From: Ruminococcaceae bacterium UBA1244
Lineage (GTDB): Bacteria; Bacillota; Clostridia; Oscillospirales; Acutalibacteraceae
Direction: 5' to 3'
NCBI GenBank assembly: GCA_002308635.1
Contig: DBWG01000092.1
Span: forward strand, 297 to 6,507
Length of the DNA: 6,211 bases
Shown here: one piece after another, positions 1-4,541 of the stretch
Position numbering within the stretch: the stretch's first letter is position 1
Layout of the letters: every line of letters begins with the position of its first letter
Translations under genes and position numbers: made by a program
Notes under the pieces: model-generated
Database searches by the model: none
What the model was told of the DNA's origin: nothing
The model's input: only the letters and a program-made list of their open reading frames with translations

Positions 1-432
1 CAGCAAGTATTTCAGCCACTTATCCGCATTACTGTTCGCTTTAATTGATAGTCCAACGAAAAAGGTGGAAAGTGCCATCATCCCGTATCCGAGCAAGTCG
101 TAGTTGAAAAGCAGACCGCCACGTTGATAATCCAGCAGCAGGATTGCCTGCTCTGTCAGAGTTTCCTGCCGGACGCTTGTCGTTTGTGCAAAATAAACCA
201 GAAAAATTAAAACTGCATAAATTGCAGAAAAGACCAATCCTATATTGGCGGACACACGCCGTTCATCGCAACATTCGTTTTGAAAACCAGCTGTCATCAT
301 AATATAGCCGATCGGCAAAAACATGCAGACAAGATAGGAGCCAAAAGGATAATCAACGATCATACAGAATGAAAAAAGAAAGACAGATGCGGTAACAATG
401 GCTGAGCCGATCTTTGGTATTAACTTGTTCAA
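1..432 (-). CDS. Unidentified integral membrane protein (3' end outside window)
   Basis: The reading frame is open from 432 to the window edge: 144 codons without a stop, so the C-terminus is missing. I do not recognise the family. The translation is very hydrophobic with four likely membrane segments, at about residues 10-27, 31-50, 62-82 and 107-130. The loop at 51-60 (QNECCDERRV) carries a Cys pair and charges, and the loop at 84-104 is polar. The fourth segment has the sequence NYDLLGYGMMALSTFFVG, followed by a Lys-rich tail. I chose the TTG at 432 because GGAAGGTGA (446-438) sits just upstream at proper spacing. The ATG at 448 is in another frame and stops after about 31 codons. A promoter at 481-509 fits. 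The gene follows the ssrA terminator, so it is a separate unit. Function is unknown; it could be a small transporter-like or sensory membrane protein. Confidence 0.75.
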   Translation of the reverse strand, partial: MNKLIPKIGSAIVTASVFLFSFCMIVDYPFGSYLVCMFLPIGYIMMTAGFQNECCDERRVSANIGLVFSAIYAVLIFLVYFAQTTSVRQETLTEQAILLLDYQRGGLLFNYDLLGYGMMALSTFFVGLSIKANSNADKWLKYLL

Positions 433-437
433 ATACG

Positions 438-446
438 TCACCTTCC
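438..446 (-). promoter_or_regulatory. Ribosome binding site deciding a TTG start
   Basis: Read on the minus strand this is GGAAGGTGA, a good Shine-Dalgarno match, five bases before TTG at 432. It decides the start of the membrane protein, because no in-frame ATG exists near it. Confidence 0.6.
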
Positions 447-480
447 ATGTAGCTTAATGCTTATTGAGTATACTAACCGT

Positions 481-509
481 ATGATATCAAAAAGCGGCTA
501 ATTTCGCAA
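481..509 (-). promoter_or_regulatory. Sigma-A type promoter for the membrane protein gene
   Basis: The -35 element TTGCGA (509-504) and the -10 element TATCAT (486-481) are separated by exactly 17 bases. Transcription would start near 474, giving a leader of about 40 bases before the TTG start at 432. This is by inspection only. Confidence 0.6.
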
Positions 510-522
510 CTATTATTCATTT

Positions 523-603
523 TTCAGTCTTAAGTCTTCAGTATTCCTTTAGAAAATCCTGTCGGGGAAACTGAAGAATGAAGACTGAAAACTTAAGAAT
601 GAA
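523..603. repeat. Intergenic inverted repeat with CTTAAG cores
   Basis: The arm at 523-542 (TTCAGTCTTAAGTCTTCAGT) and the arm at 584-603 (ACTGAAAACTTAAGAATGAA) are inverted copies matching at 18 of 20 positions, 41 bases apart. Each has a CTTAAG palindrome in its middle. The flanks continue with GAAGAAT/ATTCTTC-like motifs. The element lies between the ssrA terminator and the promoter of the membrane protein gene. It contains no credible coding sequence and resembles the small purine/pyrimidine-biased repeats found between genes in gut Firmicutes. Function is unknown. Confidence 0.55.
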
Positions 604-626
604 GAATACAAAGCGAAAATCCTGTC
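552..626. repeat. 12-bp direct repeat pair downstream of ssrA
   Basis: GAAAATCCTGTC occurs at 552-563 and again at 615-626. The second copy forms part of the ssrA terminator stem, and ten bases of it recur inverted at 637-646 as the other stem arm. The copy at 552-563 is isolated between the two arms of the CTTAAG repeat, as if a piece of the terminator had been duplicated. Confidence 0.55.
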
Positions 627-651
627 ACGACAGTGGCAGGATTTTCGCTTT
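610..651 (-). terminator. Long hairpin terminator of ssrA
   Basis: AAAGCGAAAATCCTG (610-624) is perfectly complementary to CAGGATTTTCGCTTT (637-651). Pairing continues inward through 625-628 and 633-636 with one G-T pair, giving a 19-bp stem closed by the four bases at 629-632. On the transcribed strand the stem starts at the last A of the tmRNA CCA end. The descending arm is U-rich (TTTTCGCTTT), but no clean U-run follows. Its position right after the mature 3' end makes a terminator, or a 3'-processing hairpin, the best reading. Confidence 0.75.
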
Positions 652-1005
652 GGTGGAAGCGAGGGGAGTCGAACCCCTGTCCAAAAAGCACTCCCATCGG
701 TTTTCTCCGAGCGCATCTGCCGATTTAGGATTCCCCACGCACAGCGTCCGACAGAAGACTCTGTGTTTCGGTAGTCTCTAATGCGTGACGAGAGCCAAGA
801 CACTCTCCCGTTCACGTTCACCACTAATCAACGCCCCTATCGGACCGTGGTACTTCCGAAAGGAACGACCGCTGCTAATTAAGCAGCGATGGCAAAAGTT
901 GATCTTTTGTCAGTTATTTTTATGTCTGCGGATTTTATAGCGGTTCCACAGTGCCGCTGCTCGCTTGCCGGTGTTCATACTCCCTGTCGAAACCTTTACG
1001 CTCCC
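651..1005 (-). ncRNA. ssrA: Transfer-messenger RNA (tmRNA)
   Basis: tmRNA rescues stalled ribosomes together with SmpB: it acts as an alanyl-tRNA, then supplies a short message that tags the nascent protein for degradation. The 5' end is GGGAGCG (1005-999). It pairs over seven bases with CGCTTCC beside the encoded CCA (end at 651), forming the acceptor stem with one G-T pair. GGTTTCGACAGGG follows the 5' arm as in the conserved tRNA-like domain. The T arm reads AGGGG TTCGACT CCCCT. A 5-bp stem AGCGG/CCGCT (939-943 with 954-958), probably part of pseudoknot 1, sits nine bases before the resume codon. The stop codon lies in a CGCTGC/GCAGCG hairpin. The length of 355 bases is normal. It starts seven bases after the smpB stop and ends at a strong hairpin. 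Confidence 0.97.
879..929 (-). other. tmRNA tag reading frame
   Basis: Reading from the GCA resume codon at 929-927 gives ADIKITDKRSTFAIAA followed by TAA (881-879). This is a 16-residue tag starting with Ala and ending in a hydrophobic FAIAA tail, the type of C-terminus recognised by ClpXP-like proteases. The resume codon is set by homology of layout: it is the Ala codon just after pseudoknot 1. The Ala codon choice is therefore inferred, while the C-terminal half is firm. Confidence 0.8.
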
Positions 1006-1011
1006 ATGTAT

Positions 1012-1017
1012 ATTATC
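1012..1017 (-). promoter_or_regulatory. Possible -10 element for ssrA
   Basis: GATAAT on the minus strand ends six bases before the first base of tmRNA and contains the TAA stop of smpB. The spacing suits a start at the mature 5' end. No convincing -35 lies 16-18 bases upstream, so ssrA may instead be made by processing of a smpB-ssrA transcript. Confidence 0.35.
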
Positions 1018-1477
1018 TGTTTCGCTCCTTCATAGCACGCTCCATATCACGCTTTGCGGTTTTTTCAGCCATATCCGCACGCTTGTCATAGAGCTTTTTG
1101 CCTTTGCAAAGTCCAAGCTGGAGCTTGACCCTTGAACCTTTAAAATATAGTGAAATAGGTATCAGCGAATAGCCGTCCTGTTTTACCTGCCCGAAAAGCC
1201 GCATGATCTCTCTGCGGTGCATCAGGAGTTTCCTTACTCTCATCGGATCGCGGTTAAAAATATTGCCCTGTTCGTATGGGCTGATGTGCATACCTTTTAC
1301 AAATATCTCACCGTTTTCTATGGTACACCATGCGTCTTTAAGATTGACTTTTCCTTGTCTGATGGATTTTACCTCAGTACCGAAAAGTTCAATGCCGGTT
1401 TCGAAGCTTTCCATGACAAAGTATTCATGATGAGCCTTTTTGTTTTGCGCAATTGTTTTGAGTGATTCCTTTGCCAT
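1013..1477 (-). CDS. smpB: SmpB, tmRNA-binding protein
   Basis: SmpB binds the tRNA-like domain of tmRNA, brings it to stalled ribosomes, and reads the empty mRNA channel with its C-terminal tail. The protein has 154 residues, the usual length. Family motifs are clear: NKKAHHEYF at 12-20, GIELFGTEVKSIRQGKVNLKD at 28-48, RVRKLLMHRREI at 80-91, VKLQLGLCKGKKLYDKR at 117-133, and then a basic tail to ERNR. The frame is open further upstream to an ATG at 1561, but that would overlap the recR end and add 28 atypical residues. The ATG at 1477 follows GGGGAGGAG at ideal distance and gives the usual MAKES..NKKA N-terminus. ssrA lies seven bases downstream, so both partners of trans-translation are adjacent. 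No clear promoter is visible in the recR-smpB gap. Confidence 0.97.
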   Translation of the reverse strand: MAKESLKTIAQNKKAHHEYFVMESFETGIELFGTEVKSIRQGKVNLKDAWCTIENGEIFVKGMHISPYEQGNIFNRDPMRVRKLLMHRREIMRLFGQVKQDGYSLIPISLYFKGSRVKLQLGLCKGKKLYDKRADMAEKTAKRDMERAMKERNR

Positions 1478-1481
1478 ACTG

Positions 1482-1490
1482 CTCCTCCCC
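1482..1490 (-). promoter_or_regulatory. Strong smpB ribosome binding site
   Basis: The minus strand reads GGGGAGGAG four bases before ATG at 1477. It rules out the upstream in-frame ATG at 1561 as the smpB start. Confidence 0.75.
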
Positions 1491-1508
1491 ATATAATAAT
1501 ATGACCAA

Positions 1509-1536
1509 TGATCCCGCATTATGCACAGCGGGATCA
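1509..1536 (-). terminator. recR-smpB intergenic hairpin, possible weak terminator
   Basis: TGATCCCGC (1509-1517) and GCGGGATCA (1528-1536) form a perfect 9-bp inverted repeat with a 10-base loop. On the transcribed strand it is followed by TTGGTCATATTATT, which is only partly U-rich. It begins 14 bases past the recR stop. It could end or attenuate the dnaX-ybaB-recR message, or be an RNA-stability or processing element before smpB. A regulator operator is also possible. Confidence 0.4.
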
Positions 1537-1550
1537 CTGATCTTTGATTT

Positions 1551-2153
1551 TTACATTTCAAGTCTGCCGTTTATCGAACGTGTCAGCGTCACCTCATCGG
1601 CATAATCAAGATTGCCTCCAACAGGGATCCCGTATGCAAGGCGTGTGACCTTCACCCCAAGCGGTTTTATGAGCTTGGAAATATACATAGCGGTTGCTTC
1701 GCCCTCAACGGTTGCATTTGTTGCCATAACGACTTCTTTTACAGAGCCGTCCTCAAGCCTTGGGAGCAATTCTTTTATGCGGATCATATCCGGAAAAACT
1801 CCCTTCATAGGCGAGATAACGCCGTGAAGCACATGATAGAGAACGTGAAACTCATGAGTTTTTTCAAGAGCCATAACGTCCCTGAAGCTTTCTACAACGC
1901 AGATTATCGACCTGTCACGTCTCGTGTCGGAACAGATATCACAGACATCCTTATCGGTCAGGTTGCAGCATATCTTACAGTAACGGATCTTTTTATGGGC
2001 ATCAACGATCGCATCAGCGAACTTTTCCGCCTCCTCCTCACTCAAAGATATGACATGATATGCAAGTCTGGCTGCGGTCTTATGACCGATACCGGGAAGC
2101 TTCTCAAACTGTTCTGCAAGACGTGAGAATGCCGCAATGTTGTATTCAGACAT
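1551..2153 (-). CDS. recR: Recombination mediator RecR
   Basis: RecR works with RecO (and RecF) to load RecA at gapped DNA during recombinational repair. The protein has 200 residues, the standard length. The N-terminal helix-hairpin-helix is LPGIGHKTAARLAYH at 19-33. The zinc site has Cys59, Cys62, Cys71 and Cys74. The Toprim domain starts at SIICVVE (82-88) and continues through YHVLHGVISPM (106-116) and ATNATVEGEATA (144-155). The C-terminus carries the family motif YGIPVGGNLDYADEVTLTRSINGR (174-197). Ala147 stands where I recall Pro in E. coli RecR (NPTVEGEATA). The ATG follows the ybaB stop by two bases and has little Shine-Dalgarno sequence, so translation is probably coupled to ybaB. 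The stop is TAA at 1553-1551. Confidence 0.97.
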   Translation of the reverse strand: MSEYNIAAFSRLAEQFEKLPGIGHKTAARLAYHVISLSEEEAEKFADAIVDAHKKIRYCKICCNLTDKDVCDICSDTRRDRSIICVVESFRDVMALEKTHEFHVLYHVLHGVISPMKGVFPDMIRIKELLPRLEDGSVKEVVMATNATVEGEATAMYISKLIKPLGVKVTRLAYGIPVGGNLDYADEVTLTRSINGRLEM

Positions 2154-2155
2154 GA

Positions 2156-2506
2156 TCAGAACAATCCGGGTACATTAAGTCCGCCGGAGATCCTGTCCAT
2201 AGTTGCAGCCTTTTCGTCTCTTGCCTTTCTGATCGCCTCATTAACAGCAGCGATAACGAGGTCGGAAAGCATATCAATATCTTCGGGGTCAACAACTTCC
2301 TTGCTGATCTCCAGTGATTTTATCTCAAGAGCGCCGGTAACAACCGCATTGACCTGACCGCCGCCTGCTGTTGCGGAATATTCCTTTTCATCCAGCTCCT
2401 TTGTTGCCTCGTCCATTTCTTCCTGCATTTTCTGAGCCTGACGTGCAAGCTGCTGGATATTCTGGTTTCCGCCGTTGCTATAGCCTTTTGGTAATCTTGC
2501 TTTCAT
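2156..2506 (-). CDS. ybaB: YbaB/EbfC family nucleoid-associated protein
   Basis: Small dimeric DNA-binding protein of the YbaB/EbfC family, usually encoded between dnaX and recR, as here. It is thought to act as a nucleoid-associated factor, but its exact role is not settled. The protein has 116 residues. The first 15 are basic and Gly/Asn-rich. A heptad-like helix follows at about 16-42 (IQQLARQAQKMQEEMDEATKEL). Then comes the family strand signature AGGGQVNAVVTGALEIKSLEI at 47-67. The segment VVDPEDIDMLSDLVIAAVNEAIRKA (71-95) forms the second helical part, and the end is GGLNVPGLF. The start is fixed by GGAGGA (2519-2514) seven bases before the ATG. recR starts two bases after its stop. A TATAAT-like -10 at 2536-2531 lacks a good -35, so it is not claimed as a promoter. 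Confidence 0.95.
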   Translation of the reverse strand: MKARLPKGYSNGGNQNIQQLARQAQKMQEEMDEATKELDEKEYSATAGGGQVNAVVTGALEIKSLEISKEVVDPEDIDMLSDLVIAAVNEAIRKARDEKAATMDRISGGLNVPGLF

Positions 2507-2544
2507 TTTTGTATCCTCCGTTTGTGATTGATTATATTTATTTG

Positions 2545-2560
2545 TCAGAAATTTTTCTGA
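2545..2560. repeat. Small hairpin between dnaX and ybaB
   Basis: TCAGAA (2545-2550) pairs with TTCTGA (2555-2560) across a four-base loop, in a 78-base gap inside an otherwise tight gene row. It is AT-rich with no U-run after it, so a terminator is unlikely. An RNA processing or stability role is a guess. Confidence 0.3.
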
Positions 2561-2584
2561 TCAATGATGATTTTATACGGACGA

Positions 2585-4165
2585 TCATTTATTAACTTCC
2601 TCGACCGGAACCCCTCCGGCTTTAAGGTCTGAAACAAGCTGCAGAAGGGGATCATCCGGCTTTGCTTCATCCGGATAGGAATATCGTCCGAGTTTGTATT
2701 CCTTTCCGGTAACGCGCCTGATCGAATCACGCATCTTATCACGCTGAGCAGGCTTTCTGAGCAGCTCAAAGCAAAGATCGTTCTGTGAATCTACAAGGAC
2801 ATACTTTCCGCTTATATATGCCTTACTGCCCTCAAATCCCATCGCAACAGCCTTTGAATATTTTTTTATATCATCAATAACATCCTGCCACTGGGTCATC
2901 GGAACGGCATTTTTTCTGAGGTTCTCCATTTCCTCCGGAGAAGGGCGTTTTACCGGCGGCATACTGACCTGAGAAGGCTTTTTAGCCGGCTCCTCCTTTA
3001 CAAACAAGGAAGGCTCGCTTCTGAGTGAAGCGACAGTGCTTTCAAGAGCCGATATACGTTCTTCAAGTGCAGAACTGTCGGAAAGCGAACCGCTGCAAAG
3101 TCTTACGGCACTCATTTCCATTTCTATCCTTCGGTTCACGCCGTGGAGCATCCTGTCGTGAGCAGACTGCAAAAGGTCGATAGCACCGATTATAAACGGG
3201 AGTTTCATCTGTTCCGCCTGCTGTGCAGTCCTGTCAAAGTCAGCCTCCGACATTACGAGAACGCTTCTCGGCTGTTTCATTGCCTTTATGAGCATCATTG
3301 CACGGAACTGTTCGATAAGCTCATCGGAAAGACGAGCCATATCCTTTGAGCTTTTGTGAAGCTCATCTATGATATTTATTGCTCCGGCGGTATCCTTTGA
3401 AATGATACACCCGATGATATCAAGTATGCTGCTCTTGTCGGCAAGACCTGCTGTCCTGCGGACGATCTCCTCAGTGATATGGTCGGTCTGACCCATAGCC
3501 TGATCTAAAAGAGAAAGCGAATCTCTCATTGCACCGTCTGCTATTCCTGCGATAAGCAGTGCGGCATTTTCGTCTATCGTGCAGTTTTCCTGCTGACAAA
3601 CAAAGTCAAGCCTTGCGGCGATATCCTGCGGCGGGATACGGTGAAAATCGAATCTCTGACACCTTGAAAGGATAGTTGCCGGAAGCTTATGCACCTCTGT
3701 CGTGGCAAGAATAAAAATAACATGAGCCGGCGGCTCTTCGAGAGTTTTCAGCAGCGCATTAAAAGCGCCGATGGAGAGCATGTGCACCTCATCTATTATA
3801 TATACCCTGTATTTTGCGTTTGCGGGAGTGAAATCAGCCTCTTCACGCAGCATACGTATATCGTCAACGCCGTTATTGCTGGCAGCGTCGATCTCAACAA
3901 CGTCCATGATGCTGCCGTTGTCAATGCCCCTGCATATCTCACATTCGCCGCACGGATCACCGTTGACGGGCGAAAGGCAGTTAACGGCCTTTGCGAGGAT
4001 CTTTGAACAGGTAGTCTTTCCTGTTCCTCTGGATCCGGTAAAGAGATAGGCATGTGCAAGTCTTCCGGAGACAAGCTCGTTTTTGAGAGTTGCTGTGACC
4101 TGCGGCTGACCGATAACATCCGCAAAGACACGGGGTCGATATTTTCTGTACAGCACCCTATACAT
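2585..4165 (-). CDS. dnaX: DNA polymerase III subunit gamma/tau (DnaX)
   Basis: DnaX is the ATPase of the clamp loader, which opens and loads the beta sliding clamp at replication forks. The protein has 526 residues and begins MYRVLYRKYRPRVFADVIGQ. The Walker A motif is GSRGTGKT at 44-51. The zinc module has Cys63, Cys72, Cys75 and Cys78. Walker B is IIDEVH at 123-128. Sensor 1 and the arginine-finger region is LATTEVHKLPATILSRCQRF at 153-172, with the SRC motif at 167-169. Sensor 2 is GAMRDSLSLLDQ at 211-222. The clamp-loader collar follows to about 370, then a Ser/Pro/Lys linker and a tau-like C-terminal domain from Trp426. The ATG at 4165 follows AAGGGGG at seven bases; the in-frame ATG at 4219 lacks the typical N-terminus. 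ffs lies upstream and ybaB 78 bases downstream. A weak -10 (TATACT, 4241-4236) or read-through from ffs may drive it. A run of seven A at codons 434-435 is noted separately. Confidence 0.97.
   Translation of the reverse strand: MYRVLYRKYRPRVFADVIGQPQVTATLKNELVSGRLAHAYLFTGSRGTGKTTCSKILAKAVNCLSPVNGDPCGECEICRGIDNGSIMDVVEIDAASNNGVDDIRMLREEADFTPANAKYRVYIIDEVHMLSIGAFNALLKTLEEPPAHVIFILATTEVHKLPATILSRCQRFDFHRIPPQDIAARLDFVCQQENCTIDENAALLIAGIADGAMRDSLSLLDQAMGQTDHITEEIVRRTAGLADKSSILDIIGCIISKDTAGAINIIDELHKSSKDMARLSDELIEQFRAMMLIKAMKQPRSVLVMSEADFDRTAQQAEQMKLPFIIGAIDLLQSAHDRMLHGVNRRIEMEMSAVRLCSGSLSDSSALEERISALESTVASLRSEPSLFVKEEPAKKPSQVSMPPVKRPSPEEMENLRKNAVPMTQWQDVIDDIKKYSKAVAMGFEGSKAYISGKYVLVDSQNDLCFELLRKPAQRDKMRDSIRRVTGKEYKLGRYSYPDEAKPDDPLLQLVSDLKAGGVPVEEVNK
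2861..2867 (-). other. Possible slippery heptamer in dnaX
   Basis: The coding strand reads ATA AAA AAA TAT, so A AAA AAA lies in the phase needed for -1 slippage at codons 434-435. In the -1 frame, nine codons (IFKGCCDGI) precede a TGA, giving a product of about 444 residues. That is near the size of E. coli gamma (431 residues, made at A AAA AAG). No strong downstream stem or upstream Shine-Dalgarno stimulator is obvious. Transcriptional slippage is an alternative route. The site is seen directly; the frameshift is inferred. Confidence 0.3.
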
Positions 4166-4172
4166 TAATATT

Positions 4173-4179
4173 CCCCCTT
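4173..4179 (-). promoter_or_regulatory. Ribosome binding site setting the dnaX start
   Basis: AAGGGGG on the minus strand lies seven bases before ATG at 4165. It supports this start over the ATG at 4219, 18 codons upstream in the same frame. Confidence 0.75.
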
Positions 4180-4251
4180 CAAAATACTCCCTGCGGTCTA
4201 CATAAAATTTCCCGATCACGCAGAAAAAATAGTCAAGTATACAAAACAGCT

Positions 4252-4283
4252 AAAAAAAAGAAGACAGCCCGCATAAACGGAGC
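4252..4283 (-). terminator. Intrinsic terminator of ffs
   Basis: On the minus strand, GCTCCG (4283-4278), loop TTTATG and CGGGC (4271-4267) form a short GC stem with one bulged T. They are followed by TGTCTTC and eight T (4259-4252). The U-run makes termination likely, though the stem may also belong to the mature RNA. Confidence 0.65.
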
Positions 4284-4433
4284 ATCACACCCTTGAATAT
4301 GCGGTCGAACAGACTAACTGCATCGCACAGTGCAAAACGCTTAATGCTGCTCGGTCCCCCGCCTGACATGGTTCACGGTGTACTGTCGCACAGCGCCTGC
4401 CCGATCGCATATTCAAAGGTATGAATCTGTCTT
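4261..4433 (-). ncRNA. ffs: Signal recognition particle RNA (4.5S/SRP RNA)
   Basis: This is the RNA scaffold of the signal recognition particle; it binds Ffh and docks with FtsY to target membrane and secreted proteins. The diagnostic domain IV reads GTGAACCATGTCAGG (4376-4362), then CGG-GGGA-CCG (4361-4352), then GAGCAGCATTAAGC. The apical loop GGGA is a GNRA tetraloop and the asymmetric AGCAGC strand is intact. A 14-bp helix (4419-4406 with 4303-4290, one G-T pair) closes the rod. An outer 7-bp helix pairs AAGACAG (4433-4427) with CTGTCTT (4267-4261). No 5' Alu-like helices 3 and 4 are visible, so it is closer to the small bacterial type with an added 3' hairpin. The ends are set by the outer helix and are uncertain: the primary transcript probably starts near 4444, and a minimal core would be about 4290-4419. 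Its place just upstream of dnaX is common in Firmicutes. Confidence 0.93.
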
Positions 4434-4450
4434 ATAGAATCAACAATGCT

Positions 4451-4479
4451 ATTATACTATATCCTATCAAAAAAATCAA
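4451..4479 (-). promoter_or_regulatory. Strong sigma-A promoter of ffs
   Basis: The -35 element TTGATT (4479-4474), a 17-base spacer and a perfect -10 TATAAT (4456-4451) point to a start near 4444, about ten bases before the outer helix of the SRP RNA. The near-consensus form fits a highly expressed stable RNA. Confidence 0.85.
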
Positions 4480-4510
4480 CTATATTTTTTGTTATTGCAG
4501 TAAAATTTTT

Positions 4511-4534
4511 CAGCGGCAGTAAAAGCTGCCGCCG
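4511..4534 (-). terminator. Probable terminator after the Ig-like protein gene
   Basis: CAGCGGCAG (4511-4519) pairs with CTGCCGCCG (4526-4534) across a six-base loop: nine bp with one G-T pair, starting eight bases after the stop codon. On the transcribed strand it is followed by AAAAATTTTA rather than an immediate U-run. On the plus strand TTATTTATT follows, so it may be bidirectional or only moderately efficient. It separates this gene from the ffs promoter. Confidence 0.5.
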
Positions 4535-4541
4535 CTGTTAT

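Noticed and set aside
549..824. Open frames on both strands over the ssrA 3' half, including a plus-strand frame reading RGVEPLSKK
   Set aside because: They lie over the tmRNA tRNA-like domain and its terminator. The RGVEPLSK type of peptide is a well-known false protein produced from the antisense of tRNA and tmRNA ends.
1478..1561. Longer SmpB starting at 1561 and overlapping recR
   Set aside because: The added 28 residues are not like SmpB, there is no ribosome binding site there, and the ATG at 1477 has an excellent one.
2531..2536. TATAAT upstream of ybaB as a promoter
   Set aside because: The hexamer 17 bases upstream is CAGAAA, not a usable -35, and the predicted start would nearly touch the ribosome binding site. 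The region is simply AT-rich.
2984..2994. T AAA AAG run in dnaX (Ala-Lys-Lys) as a frameshift site
   Set aside because: It has only five A and the first base of the heptamer does not match, so it is not a proper X XXY YYZ slippery site.
3689..4049. Open frames of about 100 codons opposite and beside dnaX
   Set aside because: They are shadows of the dnaX ATPase coding sequence, with compositions that reflect its codon pattern and no family features.
4166..4219. Longer DnaX starting at 4219
   Set aside because: The extra 18 residues precede the normal MYRVLYRKYRP start, and the strong AAGGGGG lies just before 4165.
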